The notes: generated by a model from the sequence alone, not told the origin. DNA of 64,000 nt from Mycolicibacterium grossiae (GCF_008329645.1 NZ_CP043474.1:4588001-4652000), one strand, 5' to 3'. Positions 16,875-25,444 are shown, counted from the stretch's first letter. A program made the numbers and translations.

Positions 16875-17101
16875 AAACAGGGTCCGCAGCCCCTCGACGC
16901 CCCACCACGACCCCCGTAACGCCGATCGGCGGCGCGCAGGGGTCATCGAAGATGCCGCAACCGCGGCCGAACGCGCAGGTCAGCGGTGCGAAGCGGCGTG
17001 GTGGGGCGCCGTGGGGCACGCGGGGGGACGAGACGGCCCGGCAACCACACCCACCGTGCTATCGGCGTGTCGCACCGGCGCGTCAGCGGGTGCGCACACG
17101 A

Positions 17102-17136
17102 CGAAGGGGTAGCTCCGGTGCGGAGCTACCCCTTCG
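17102..17136 (-). terminator. Perfect 16-bp stem hairpin downstream of the DUF3040 gene
   Basis: CGAAGGGGTAGCTCCG and its exact complement are separated by a 3-base loop, 42 bp after the DUF3040 stop. No U-tract follows, as is common in mycobacteria. It should separate that gene from the mraZ promoter region. Confidence 0.8.
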
Positions 17137-17178
17137 GTCGAGTGTTCAGGTGCCGGAGATCGGCAGGGTGTGGAGCCG

Positions 17179-17586
17179 CTATTCGTCGAAGCGACGACGG
17201 AAGCGGTCCTCCATGCGGCTGGTGAACGAGCCGCCGCCAGAACCCTTCGCCTTGCGGGAGCGAGCCGGACCGGTCTCCGGTGCGGACTTGTCCCGACCGC
17301 CGGCGACCCGCGGGCCGGTGATGGCGAACACCACGCCACCGAACATCACGATGAAGCCGACCACCGAGAGGATGGGCAGGCTCCCGATCCACGTGGCCTT
17401 CAGTGCGATGCCGGCGACGAGCAACGCCAGCCCGACGAGGAATAGCACACCGCCCTGCAACCGGCGCCGCGCCGAGGGGGCCCGAAGAGTTCCGCCTCGC
17501 ACACTCGAGGCGAACTTGGGATCCTCGGCGTAGAGAGCGCTCTCGATCTGGTCGAGCATGCGCTGCTCATGATCGGAGAGTGGCAT
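17179..17586 (-). CDS. DUF3040 small membrane protein (Rv2169c-type)
   Basis: A 135-residue protein starting MPLSDHEQRMLDQIE, the DUF3040 signature. The N-terminal amphipathic region is followed by two membrane helices (about residues 43-63 and 69-89) and a basic cytoplasmic tail ending FTSRMEDRFRRRFDE. Function is unknown; the family is restricted to Actinobacteria and usually lies beside the division and cell wall cluster. The ATG at 17586 is favoured by GGAGG 6 bases upstream and by the conserved start. It is a single-gene unit with a terminator hairpin behind it. Confidence 0.9.
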   Translation of the reverse strand: MPLSDHEQRMLDQIESALYAEDPKFASSVRGGTLRAPSARRRLQGGVLFLVGLALLVAGIALKATWIGSLPILSVVGFIVMFGGVVFAITGPRVAGGRDKSAPETGPARSRKAKGSGGGSFTSRMEDRFRRRFDE

Positions 17587-17645
17587 CCGTGCCTCCCAGC
17601 TTGCCGCGGCCGCGTCGATCGTCCGCCAGTTCGTCAACATCGGGT

Positions 17646-17665
17646 ATGCCCGCGGTGACGGGCAT
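17646..17665. repeat. Short palindrome in the DUF3040/GNAT divergent spacer
   Basis: ATGCCCG and CGGGCAT flank a 6-base loop, 60 bp upstream of the DUF3040 start and 169 bp before the acetyltransferase. It could be an operator or a small hairpin in a leader; nothing else supports either. Confidence 0.3.
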
Positions 17666-17833
17666 CCAACACAGATGATACGAGGTCGATCTGACCCTTA
17701 CCACCTTGTTCGTCCTCGATTGTACGGCTCGTCGGCGACGCGCCGAGGCGCCACGTCGCCCGGCGACGGTGCACCGGATCGCCGACCCGATAATGGAGTC
17801 GATTTCCTCGGACCGCGCGAAGGGCATGCGACG

Positions 17834-18424
17834 TTGGCGACGTTTCTGATCGACCTCTCACCGGTCGACATGCAGCGGCGCCTCGGCGATGCGCTCACCG
17901 TCTACGTCGCGGCCATGCGCTACCCCAAGGGCACCGAGGAGCAGCGCGCGTCGATGTGGCTCGAGCACACCCGCAGGCACGGATGGAAGGCCGTCGCGGC
18001 GGTCGCCGCGGAGTCGGCGACGCCCACCACGGACGACCTCGCGTCGGCGCCCATCCTCGGCGTCGCGTACGGCTACTGCGGCGCCCCCGACCAGTGGTGG
18101 CAGCAGCAGGTGGTCGCCGGGTTGCAGCGCGGCGGTACCGACGCCGAGCGCATCGCCGAGCTGATGGGCAGCTACTTCGAACTCACCGAACTGCACATCC
18201 ACCCCGACGCGCAGGGACACGGGCTCGGCGAGGCCCTGGCCCGCCGGCTGCTGGCCGGGCGGCCCGAGAGCCACGTCCTGCTGTCCACGCCGGAGATCAA
18301 CGGCGAGGACAACCGCGCCTGGCGGCTCTACCGCCGGCTCGGCTTCGGCGACGTCATCCGGGGTTACCACTTCGCCGGCGACCCCCGTCCCTTCGCGATC
18401 CTCGGCCGTCCGCTGCCGCTGTGA
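17834..18424 (+). CDS. GNAT-family acetyltransferase (Rv2170-type)
   Basis: A 196-residue acetyltransferase. The acetyl-CoA loop is visible as LHIHPDAQGHGLGEALARRLL (Q/R-x-x-G-x-G/A type) near residue 122, followed by STPEINGEDNRAWRLYRRLGF, a typical GNAT C-terminal half. The M. tuberculosis homologue Rv2170 has been reported to acetylate proteins including isocitrate dehydrogenase; the substrate here is not shown by sequence. The start is taken as TTG at 17834, giving ATFLIDLSPVDMQRRLGDAL, which matches the homologue's beginning; no ATG or GTG is in frame nearby, and the upstream open frame lacks family similarity. Confidence 0.85.
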   Translation: MATFLIDLSPVDMQRRLGDALTVYVAAMRYPKGTEEQRASMWLEHTRRHGWKAVAAVAAESATPTTDDLASAPILGVAYGYCGAPDQWWQQQVVAGLQRGGTDAERIAELMGSYFELTELHIHPDAQGHGLGEALARRLLAGRPESHVLLSTPEINGEDNRAWRLYRRLGFGDVIRGYHFAGDPRPFAILGRPLPL

Positions 18425-18474
18425 GAGCCCCACATCGACCGTCGGAGCCCGTGCCGGTCTGGCACGATGACCGG

Positions 18475-19209
18475 GTGCTCGTGCGTTCCGGCCCCGCGCC
18501 ACGCCTCTCCCACCGGTCACCGCACCGCCGCAGCCGACGACTGGTCGCGTTGCTGCTACTGCTGGTGATCGTCCCGGCGGCCGCGGGCTGCGTGCGGGTG
18601 CGCGCGTCGATCACCGTCTCCCCCGACGACCGCGTGTCCGGTCAGATCATCGCCGCCGCCAAGCCGCGTGACGCGGACGACAAGGGCCCTCAGCTGCTCA
18701 ATACACTGCCGTTCAGCAACAAGGTGTCGGTGTCGTCCTACGAGCGCGACGACTACGTGGGCTCCCAGGCGGTGTTCTCCGACCTGACGTTCGCCGAGCT
18801 GCCTCAGCTCGCCGGGATGAACCGCGACGCCGCCGGCGTCGACGTGAACCTCCGCCGCGCGGGCGACCTGGTGATCCTCGAGGGACGCGCGGACCTGACG
18901 TCGCTGAGCGATCCGGACGCCGACGTCTCGCTGTCGGTCTCGTTCCCCGGCGAGGTCACGTCCACCAACGGCGACCAGGTGTCGTCCGACATCGTCGAAT
19001 GGAAACTGCGGCCCGGGGTGGTGAGCACGATGAACGCCCAGGCCCGCTACACCGATCCGAGCGCACGGTCCTTCACCGGCGCGGCGATCTGGCTGTCGCT
19101 GGGCTCCTTCGTCGTCGCCGGCATCATCGGCACGCTCGCCTGGCTGAGCCGCGACCGCAGCCCCGTGCCGGGCGATCCGTACGAACCGGGAGAAAGGGGC
19201 GTCCGCTGA
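18475..19209 (+). CDS. lppM: Lipoprotein LppM
   Basis: A 244-residue secreted lipoprotein with a long basic N-region, a hydrophobic core and a lipobox ending AAAGC (Cys39), then an LppM-type beta domain (VRASITVSPDDRVSGQIIAA onward) and a C-terminal membrane helix near residues 205-225 (AAIWLSLGSFVVAGIIGTLAWL). The family is conserved in mycobacteria; in M. tuberculosis LppM has been linked to macrophage uptake and trafficking. The GTG at 18475 lies 6 bases after a CACGAT hexamer, compatible with a leaderless transcript. It is followed 2 bp later by idsA2. Confidence 0.88.
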   Translation: MLVRSGPAPRLSHRSPHRRSRRLVALLLLLVIVPAAAGCVRVRASITVSPDDRVSGQIIAAAKPRDADDKGPQLLNTLPFSNKVSVSSYERDDYVGSQAVFSDLTFAELPQLAGMNRDAAGVDVNLRRAGDLVILEGRADLTSLSDPDADVSLSVSFPGEVTSTNGDQVSSDIVEWKLRPGVVSTMNAQARYTDPSARSFTGAAIWLSLGSFVVAGIIGTLAWLSRDRSPVPGDPYEPGERGVR

Positions 19210-19211
19210 GC

Positions 19212-20315
19212 GTGGATGCGACCGCGGCACCGTCGCCCGTCGAACTGGTGGCGGCCGTCACCGAGGAATTGCGCGCCTACCTGCGCGAACGGCGCACGGC
19301 GGCAAGCTACATCGGCGACCACTACGCCGAGCTGACCGCGAGCCTCGAGGAATTCGTCCTGCGCGGCGGCAAGCGGCTGCGGCCCGCCTTCGCGTACTGG
19401 GGCTGGCGCGCCGTCGCCGACGTCGGCGATGGCACGGCGGCCGATGTCCTGCCCGCGGACGTGCTGCGGCTGGTCTCGGCGCTCGAGTTGCTGCACGCGT
19501 GCGCGCTGGTGCACGACGACGTCATCGACGCCTCGGCCACCCGCCGCGGGCTGCCCACCGTGCACCGCCACTTCGCCGACGTGCACCGCACCCGCGACTG
19601 GCACGGCTCGTCCGATCAGTACGGCATCTCCGCGGCCATCCTCCTCGGCGACCTGTCCCTGGTGTGGGCCGACGACGTCGTCGCCACCGCCGGGCTGTCC
19701 GACGCCGCCTACCGCCGCGTGCAGCGGGTCTGGTCGGACATCCGCACCGAGGTGCTCGGCGGGCAGTACCTCGACATCGCGGCCGAGGCGAGCCGCGCCG
19801 AGACCGTCGCGTCCGCCCTCAACGTCAACACGTTCAAGACCGCGTCCTACACCGTGTCGCGTCCGTTGCAGTTCGGCGCGGCGGCCGCCGCCGACCGGCC
19901 GGACGTGCAGGCGGTGTTCCACGAGCTGGGCACCGATCTCGGCGTCGCGTTCCAGTTGCGCGACGACGTGCTCGGCGTGTTCGGCGACCCCGTGGTCACC
20001 GGCAAGCCCGCCGGCGACGACCTGCGCTCGGGCAAGCGGACGGTACTGCTGGCCGAGACCCTCGAGCGTGCCGACGAGACCGACGCCGCCGCGGCGAAGC
20101 TGATCCGCACGTCGATCGGCACCGACCTCACCGACGAGCGGGTCGCCGAACTGTGCGCCGCCATCGAGTCGGTCGGTGCGCTCGCCGCGGTCGAGACCCG
20201 CATCGCCGAACTCACCGACCGCGGTCTCGAGGTGCTCGAGGCGGCCCCGATCGACGGGCACGCCAAGGTCGGTCTGGCCGAACTCGCCAGATTGGCCTCG
20301 AACCGGTCCGCCTGA
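19212..20315 (+). CDS. idsA2: Polyprenyl diphosphate synthase IdsA2 (GGPP synthase type)
   Basis: A 367-residue trans-isoprenyl diphosphate synthase that condenses IPP with allylic diphosphates. The first aspartate-rich motif is LVHDDVIDAS (DDVID) near residue 100 and the second is QLRDDVLGVFGDP near 250; FVLRGGKRLRP near 50 carries the IPP-binding GKR. Chain length cannot be set confidently from sequence. GTG at 19212, two bases after lppM, suggests an operon lppM-idsA2-mptA. Its product could feed polyprenyl carriers used by the neighbouring mannosyltransferase, which is an inference from position. The stop codon region is duplicated in tandem (20304-20331). Confidence 0.9.
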   Translation: MDATAAPSPVELVAAVTEELRAYLRERRTAASYIGDHYAELTASLEEFVLRGGKRLRPAFAYWGWRAVADVGDGTAADVLPADVLRLVSALELLHACALVHDDVIDASATRRGLPTVHRHFADVHRTRDWHGSSDQYGISAAILLGDLSLVWADDVVATAGLSDAAYRRVQRVWSDIRTEVLGGQYLDIAAEASRAETVASALNVNTFKTASYTVSRPLQFGAAAAADRPDVQAVFHELGTDLGVAFQLRDDVLGVFGDPVVTGKPAGDDLRSGKRTVLLAETLERADETDAAAAKLIRTSIGTDLTDERVAELCAAIESVGALAAVETRIAELTDRGLEVLEAAPIDGHAKVGLAELARLASNRSA

Positions 20316-20331
20316 CGCGGTCCGCCTGACG
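20304..20331. repeat. 14-bp tandem duplication across the idsA2 stop codon
   Basis: CGGTCCGCCTGACG occurs twice back to back (20304-20317, 20318-20331). The first copy carries the real stop; the second lies in the 19-bp idsA2-mptA spacer. Confidence 0.9.
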
Positions 20332-20334
20332 ATC

Positions 20335-21858
20335 ATGACGACCCCGGCCACCGCACACCACCCCGAACCCGGTCGCACCGCCGGCCTGTCACGGCTGACG
20401 GCGTTCGCCCGCTCCCCCGAGGCCCGCCCGGCGTTGCTCGGCTTCCTCGGCGCCTGCCTGATAAGCCTCGGCGGACTGGGCGCCGGCAGCACGCGACTGC
20501 ACGACCCGCTGCTGGAGTCGCTGCACCTGTCCTGGCTGCGCTTCGGCCACGGGCTGGTGGTGTCGTCGATCCTGCTCTGGGGCGGCGTCGCGCTGATGCT
20601 GTTCGCCTGGCTGTTCCTCGGCCGGCGCGTGATCGACCGCAGCGCAACCGAATACACGATGGTCGCGACCACCGGATTCTGGCTGGCGCCGCTGCTGCTC
20701 AGCGCGCCCGTGTTCAGCAGGGACACGTACTCCTACCTGGCGCAGGGCGCGCTGCTGCGCGACGGGTTCGACCCCTACGTGGTCGGGCCGGTCGAGAACG
20801 TGAATTCGCTGCTGGACAACGTCAGTCCGATCTGGACGACGACCACGGCGCCCTACGGTCCGGCGTTCATCCTGATCGCCAAGTTCGTCACGCTGATCGT
20901 CGGCGAGGACGTCGTCGCCGGCACGATGCTGCTGCGGTTGTGCATGCTGCCCGGCCTGATCCTGTTGATCTGGGCCGCCCCCCGCGTGGCGCGCACGCTG
21001 GGCGCGAACGGCGCGGTGGCGCTGTGGATCTGCGTGCTCAACCCGCTGGTGATCATCCATCTCATGGGCGGCGTGCACAACGAGATGCTCATGGTCGGGC
21101 TGATGATGGCCGCGATCGCGCTGACACTCGGCGACCGCCCGGCCTGGGGTGTCTCGCTGATCGCGCTGGCCGTGGCCGTCAAGGCGACCGCGGGCATCGC
21201 CCTGCCGTTCATGGTGTGGATGTGGATGCACCGCATGCGCGCCCGGCGGCCGATGGGTCACGTGCGGGCGTTCGCGCTCGCGACGGCCGCCTCCGCCGCG
21301 ATCTTCGTCGCGGTGTTCGCCGTCGTGTCACTGCTCGCGGGCGTCGGCCTGGGCTGGCTCACCGCGCTGGCGGGGTCGGTGAAGATCATCAACTGGCTGA
21401 CCGTGCCGACGGCGGTGGCGAACCTGGTCAATGCCGTGGGCGGCCTGTTGCTGCCGGTGAACTTCTACGCGGTGCTGGAGGTGACGCGGATCGTCGGCAT
21501 CGGCATCATCGCCGTGGCGCTTCCGCTGCTGTGGTGGCGGTTCCGGCACGACGACCGCGAGGCGATGACCGGCATCGCGCTCGCCATGCTGGTGGTCGTG
21601 CTGTTCGTGCCCGCCGCACTGCCGTGGTACTACACCTGGCCGCTGGCCATCCTGTCGGCGCTCGCGCAGAGCCGCCCGGCGATCGCCGTGATCGCCGGGT
21701 TCTCGACGTGGATCATGGTGATCTTCAAACCCGATGGCAGCCACGGGATGTACTCCTGGATCCACGTGCTGCTGGCCACCGCGTGCGCGGTGGGCGCCTG
21801 GTGGTGGTTGGCCCGGGGGCGTGCGACCGAGCCCGCCGGGTCCGCGACGCCGGTCTAG
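20335..21858 (+). CDS. mptA: Alpha-(1->6)-mannopyranosyltransferase MptA
   Basis: A 507-residue polytopic GT-C transferase with about 13 membrane helices. The first extracytoplasmic loop carries the acidic/aromatic region SAPVFSRDTYSYLAQGALLRDGFDPY typical of MptA/MptB. It extends the alpha-1,6-mannan backbone of lipomannan and lipoarabinomannan from polyprenyl-phosphomannose on the outer face. ATG at 20335 follows idsA2 closely. The stop overlaps the convergent Rv2175c-type stop by 3 bp (TCTAGTA). Assignment rests on family features and on synteny with Rv2174. Confidence 0.92.
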   Translation: MTTPATAHHPEPGRTAGLSRLTAFARSPEARPALLGFLGACLISLGGLGAGSTRLHDPLLESLHLSWLRFGHGLVVSSILLWGGVALMLFAWLFLGRRVIDRSATEYTMVATTGFWLAPLLLSAPVFSRDTYSYLAQGALLRDGFDPYVVGPVENVNSLLDNVSPIWTTTTAPYGPAFILIAKFVTLIVGEDVVAGTMLLRLCMLPGLILLIWAAPRVARTLGANGAVALWICVLNPLVIIHLMGGVHNEMLMVGLMMAAIALTLGDRPAWGVSLIALAVAVKATAGIALPFMVWMWMHRMRARRPMGHVRAFALATAASAAIFVAVFAVVSLLAGVGLGWLTALAGSVKIINWLTVPTAVANLVNAVGGLLLPVNFYAVLEVTRIVGIGIIAVALPLLWWRFRHDDREAMTGIALAMLVVVLFVPAALPWYYTWPLAILSALAQSRPAIAVIAGFSTWIMVIFKPDGSHGMYSWIHVLLATACAVGAWWWLARGRATEPAGSATPV

Positions 21859-22259
21859 TACGCCATCGCCTGCGCGCGCCGCAGCACCTCGCGCGCCTGG
21901 TGGCTGTGCAGGGCGTCGATGGGCCGGGCGTTGCGCTGCGGTTCGGCGCCACCGTCGCGCGTGATCGACAGCGACTCGTCGGGCGTGAACAGCCACCGCA
22001 CGATCTCGGTCTCGCGGTACCCGCCGTCGTGCAGCACGACCAGCAACCCGGGCAGCGGCTTGATGACGTGGCCGTCGTCGTCGAAGAAGATCTGGGGCAC
22101 CACGATGTCACCGCGGCGCCGGACGGCGACGAGATGCTTCTCCTTGAGGTGCTGCAGCACCTTCGACACCGGGATGCGTAGCAGCTTCGCCACGTCGGAC
22201 AGCTGGTACACGGCCTCGTCGGGGTCCAGGACGTCGTCTGCGGCCGGAATGGAACTCAC
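21855..22259 (-). CDS. Winged-helix DNA-binding protein, PknL substrate (Rv2175c-type)
   Basis: A 134-residue protein with a helix-turn-helix of the excisionase/MerR-like kind (YQLSDVAKLLRIPVSKVLQHLKEKHLVAVRR, residues 18-48) and a conserved C-terminal half of unknown role. The M. tuberculosis homologue binds DNA and is phosphorylated by PknL near its N-terminus, which abolishes binding. The N-terminus here (MSSIPAADDVLDPDEAVYQ) is acidic with serines at positions 2-3. The GTG at 22259 is 7 bases after TAGACT, so the message is probably leaderless. It is transcribed divergently from pknL from a 23-bp spacer. Confidence 0.9.
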   Translation of the reverse strand: MSSIPAADDVLDPDEAVYQLSDVAKLLRIPVSKVLQHLKEKHLVAVRRRGDIVVPQIFFDDDGHVIKPLPGLLVVLHDGGYRETEIVRWLFTPDESLSITRDGGAEPQRNARPIDALHSHQAREVLRRAQAMAY

Positions 22260-22266
22260 GACTGCG

Positions 22267-22276
22267 AGTCTAAGAT
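22267..22276. promoter_or_regulatory. Overlapping divergent -10 elements of Rv2175c-type gene and pknL
   Basis: The minus-strand TAGACT (22272-22267) lies 7 bases before the GTG of the regulator, and the plus-strand TAAGAT (22271-22276) lies 6 bases before the GTG of pknL. The hexamers share two base pairs, so two RNA polymerases cannot open both at once. Both transcripts are predicted leaderless. Confidence 0.7.
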
Positions 22277-22282
22277 GCGTGC

Positions 22283-23470
22283 GTGGAGACCAGCCAGCGA
22301 TCGGACCCGCTCGTCGGCGCCGTTCTGGACGGGCGCTACCGCGTCGACGTGCCGATCGCGACCGGCGGCATGTCCACGGTGTACCGCGGTCTCGACGTCC
22401 GTCTCGACCGCCCGGTGGCGCTGAAGGTGATGGACTCCCGCTACTCCGGGGATCAGCAGTTCCTGACCCGGTTCCAGCGCGAGGCGCGCGCGGTGGCGCG
22501 GCTGAAGGACCCTGGCCTGGTGGCGGTCTACGACCAGGGCGTCGACGGACCGCACCCCTTCCTGGTGATGGAGCTCATCGAGGGCGGGACGCTGCGCGAG
22601 CTGCTGCGCGAACGCGGCCCGATGCCGCCGCACGCCGCCGCGGCCGTGCTGGCACCGGTACTGGGTGGCCTGGCGGCCGCGCACCGGGCGGGGCTGGTGC
22701 ACCGCGACGTCAAGCCCGAGAACGTGCTGATCTCCGACGACGGGGAGGTGAAGCTCGCCGACTTCGGGTTGGTGCGGGCCGTCGCCGAGGCGAAGATCAC
22801 CTCCACCAGCGTCATCCTGGGCACGGCCGCCTACCTGTCACCGGAGCAGGTGGGCACCGGTGACGCGGGCCCGCGCAGCGACGTCTACGCCGCGGGGATC
22901 CTGACCTACGAGCTGCTGACCGGTGACACGCCCTTCACTGGGGACAACCCGCTGTCGGTGGCGTATCAGCGGATGGACGCCGACGTGCCACCGCCGAGCG
23001 CCGCGATCGCCGGTGTCCCACGGCGTTTCGACGACCTGGTGGCCTGGGCGACGGCCCGCGACCCTGCCGGCCGGTTCGCCGATGCTCAGGAGATGGGCGA
23101 CGAATTGGCCGACGCCGTCGCCGAACTCGGCCTGCCGCCCTTCCGGGTGCCCGCGCCGCGGCACTCCGCGCAGCACGCCGCCGCGACGGTGCAGCACCAC
23201 GTGCGCCCGCCCGACGTGCACCCGGCCGACGTGCACCCGGTCCAGCACACCGAACCGCCGCCGCTGCGGCACACCCGCGCACTGGGCCGCCCACCCGAGA
23301 CCAGCAATCGCTCAACGCGATTCGCCGGCATCGAGATCGACGAGTTCGAGTGGGCACGGCAGCGCAGCCGGCGCACGGTGCTGTTCTGGGTGATCGCAAT
23401 CCTCACCCTGACCGCGGCCGTGGCCGCCGGGGCATGGACGCTGGGCAGCAACCTGTCCGGACTGCTCTAG
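22283..23470 (+). CDS. pknL: Serine/threonine protein kinase PknL
   Basis: A 395-residue transmembrane Hanks-type kinase. The glycine loop IATGGMSTVYRG (residues 25-36), Lys48 in ALKVMD, the catalytic loop HRDVKPENVL (about 142), DFG in LADFGLVR (about 160) and the activation loop ITSTSVILGTAAYLSPEQ are all present. A juxtamembrane segment of about 90 residues after the kinase domain is rich in histidine and proline. One helix (VLFWVIAILTLTAAVAAGAW) near residue 370 is followed by only about ten outside residues, so there is no sensor domain, as in other PknL proteins. GTG at 22283 with TAAGAT 6 bases upstream. Its likely target is the divergent regulator. Confidence 0.96.
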   Translation: METSQRSDPLVGAVLDGRYRVDVPIATGGMSTVYRGLDVRLDRPVALKVMDSRYSGDQQFLTRFQREARAVARLKDPGLVAVYDQGVDGPHPFLVMELIEGGTLRELLRERGPMPPHAAAAVLAPVLGGLAAAHRAGLVHRDVKPENVLISDDGEVKLADFGLVRAVAEAKITSTSVILGTAAYLSPEQVGTGDAGPRSDVYAAGILTYELLTGDTPFTGDNPLSVAYQRMDADVPPPSAAIAGVPRRFDDLVAWATARDPAGRFADAQEMGDELADAVAELGLPPFRVPAPRHSAQHAAATVQHHVRPPDVHPADVHPVQHTEPPPLRHTRALGRPPETSNRSTRFAGIEIDEFEWARQRSRRTVLFWVIAILTLTAAVAAGAWTLGSNLSGLL

Positions 23471-23493
23471 CCGCACGGTCTACCCGCGCATCC

Positions 23494-24882
23494 TCAACCG
23501 CGCAGCATCTCCGCGACGAGGAAGGCCAACTCGAGCGACTGCTGGGTGTTGAGCCGCGGATCGCAGGCCGTCTCGTACCGGCCGGCCAGGTCGGTGTCCG
23601 AGATGTCCTGTGCGCCACCGAGACACTCGGTGACGTTCTCCCCGGTGATCTCGACGTGGATGCCGCCGGGGTGCGTGCCGAGCCCGTGGTGCACCTCGAA
23701 GAAGCCCTGCACCTCGTCGACGATGCGGTCGAAGTGGCGCGTCTTGTACCCGGTCGAGGACTCGTGGGTGTTGCCGTGCATGGGGTCGCACTGCCAGATC
23801 ACCTGGTGGCCGGAGGCCTGCACCTTCTCGATGATCGGCGGCAGCACGTCGCGCACCTTGTGGTTGCCCATCCGGCTGACCAGGGTGAGGCGGCCGGGCT
23901 CGTTGTTCGGGTCCAGCCGCTCGACGTACTCGACGGCCAGTTCGGGCGACGTCGTCGGCCCGATCTTGACGCCGATGGGGTTGCTGATCACCTCCGCGAA
24001 CGCGACGTGCGCGCCGTCGAGCTGACGGGTGCGCTCCCCGATCCAGAGGTAGTGCGCGGAGAGGTCGTAGAGCTTCGGGCCGCCCACGGCCTCGGCATCC
24101 ATCCGCAGCATCGCCCGCTCGTAATCCATCACCAGCGCCTCGTGGCTGGCGAAGATCTCGGCGGTCTGCAGGTTGCGGTCGTCGACGCCGCAGGCGCTCA
24201 TGAAGCGCAACCCGCGGTCGATCTCCCCCGCCAGCGCCTCGTAGCGCGCCCCGGCGGGCGAGGTGCGGACGAATTCGCGGTTCCAGTCGTGCACCTTCTG
24301 CAGCGACGCCATGCCCGACGACGTCAACGCCCGCACCAGGTTCATGGCCGCACTGGCGTTGGCGTAGGCACGCACCAGGCGCGACGCATCGTGCTGGCGG
24401 ACCGACGCGTCGGGAGCGAACCCGTTGACCATGTCGCCGCGGTAGGACGTCAGGCCCAGCGCGTCGACGTCGCTCGAGCGCGGCTTGGCGTACTGGCCGG
24501 CGATGCGGGCCACCTTCACCACCGGCGTGCTGGCGCCGTAGGTGAGGACGACGGCCATCTGCAGCAGCGTGCGGATGTTGGCCCGGATGTGCGGTTCGGT
24601 GTTGTCGACGAACGTCTCGGCACAGTCCCCGCCCTGCAGCAGGAACGCCTCGCCGCGTGCGACGGCGGCGAGCTGGGTCTTCAGCTTCTCGACCTCCGAC
24701 GGCACCGTGACCGGCGGCACGCTCTCGAGCACCGTCCGCATGGCCTTCGCCTGGCCGGCGTCCCAGCTGGGCTGCTGCAGCGCGGGTCGGGCGAGCGCAG
24801 CGTCGAGCCGCTGCCGCAGGTCACCGGGCAGCGGCGGCAGATCCGGCAGCTGATCGATGGGTACGTCGACGGTCCAGTTCAC
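23494..24882 (-). CDS. aroG: 3-deoxy-7-phosphoheptulonate synthase, type II (AroG)
   Basis: A 462-residue class II DAHP synthase that condenses phosphoenolpyruvate and erythrose-4-phosphate, the entry step to aromatic amino acids. Conserved blocks include FLLQGGDCAETF near residue 80, with the metal-binding Cys, KPRSSDV near 132, HEALVMDYERA near 250, and CDPMHGNTHESSTGYKTRHF near 370. The type II form in mycobacteria also complexes with chorismate mutase. The start is GTG at 24882, placed 6 bases after a TACCAT -10 hexamer. It converges on pknL with a 23-bp gap. Confidence 0.96.
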   Translation of the reverse strand: MNWTVDVPIDQLPDLPPLPGDLRQRLDAALARPALQQPSWDAGQAKAMRTVLESVPPVTVPSEVEKLKTQLAAVARGEAFLLQGGDCAETFVDNTEPHIRANIRTLLQMAVVLTYGASTPVVKVARIAGQYAKPRSSDVDALGLTSYRGDMVNGFAPDASVRQHDASRLVRAYANASAAMNLVRALTSSGMASLQKVHDWNREFVRTSPAGARYEALAGEIDRGLRFMSACGVDDRNLQTAEIFASHEALVMDYERAMLRMDAEAVGGPKLYDLSAHYLWIGERTRQLDGAHVAFAEVISNPIGVKIGPTTSPELAVEYVERLDPNNEPGRLTLVSRMGNHKVRDVLPPIIEKVQASGHQVIWQCDPMHGNTHESSTGYKTRHFDRIVDEVQGFFEVHHGLGTHPGGIHVEITGENVTECLGGAQDISDTDLAGRYETACDPRLNTQQSLELAFLVAEMLRG

Positions 24883-24888
24883 CCATCC

Positions 24889-24894
24889 ATGGTA
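24889..24894 (-). promoter_or_regulatory. aroG -10 (TACCAT), leaderless start
   Basis: TACCAT on the minus strand ends 6 bases before the GTG of aroG, the spacing seen for leaderless mycobacterial mRNAs. It lies in the 52-bp gap after the RNase AS gene, implying a promoter separate from that gene. Confidence 0.6.
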
Positions 24895-24934
24895 ACGGTC
24901 GTCGCAGGCCGATCCGACCAGCCATCACCGCAGC

Positions 24935-25444
24935 TCAGGAGCGTGCGGCCCACGCGCCGTCGTCGTCGTGCGCCGTCATGAGGCGGTAGCGCCGCAGGTT
25001 GTGCTTGGCGTCGACCAGCGCGTCGTGGGCGTCGCGCGGGCGCGGGGGCATGCGCGGCGATCCGCGGTCCTCCCAGAACTGGCGCAGCTCCCGGGTGAAC
25101 CGCGGGATCGCCGGCGGCAGGTCGGTCATCGGACCCCACAGCTGGCACAGCACCACGTGGTCGTAGGCGCCCACCCACGCCCACAGCTCGATCGGCTCGT
25201 CACCGTCGACGTCGAAGAAGTCCTCGAGGTCGGTGCGGATCTGGCGGCGCGACCGCCACAGCTTCGACGACGGCGACGGCAGCTTCGGCAGCACGTTCTT
25301 GCGCACCCAGGCGCCGGCCCGGTCCGGGTCGAACTCGGTGGAGATGGCGTAGTACTCGCGGCCGTCCTCGGCGGCCACCCCGATGGAGATCAACTCGATG
25401 GTGCGGCCGTTGTCGATGAACTCCGTGTCGTAGAAGAACCGCAC
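24935..25444 (-). CDS. 3'-5' exoribonuclease RNase AS
   Basis: A 169-residue DEDD-type exonuclease. The first acidic pair is FFYDTEFID (Asp6, Glu8), ELWAWVGAYDHVVLCQLWG carries the middle Asp and DAHDALVDAKHNLRRY holds the closing H/D pair. The M. tuberculosis homologue Rv2179c is an RNase T-like enzyme specific for adenylate-rich 3' ends. The GTG at 25444 directly abuts the stop of the upstream membrane protein (25445), so the two are probably co-translated. Length agrees with the family. Confidence 0.92.
   Translation of the reverse strand: MRFFYDTEFIDNGRTIELISIGVAAEDGREYYAISTEFDPDRAGAWVRKNVLPKLPSPSSKLWRSRRQIRTDLEDFFDVDGDEPIELWAWVGAYDHVVLCQLWGPMTDLPPAIPRFTRELRQFWEDRGSPRMPPRPRDAHDALVDAKHNLRRYRLMTAHDDDGAWAARS

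Larger units (their letters stand above)
16796..17178. other. 383-bp spacer upstream of mraZ
   Basis: This gap separates the mraZ start from the stop of the DUF3040 gene. It holds the MraZ boxes near mraZ and a strong terminator hairpin near the other end. The middle (about 16880-17100) has no convincing gene on either strand; one would expect the main promoter of the division and cell wall cluster there, but no clear -10/-35 pair was recognised. Confidence 0.6.

Noticed and set aside
16876..17140. Small open frames between mraZ and the DUF3040 gene
   Set aside because: None has a ribosome site, domain or normal composition, and they cross a perfect terminator hairpin.
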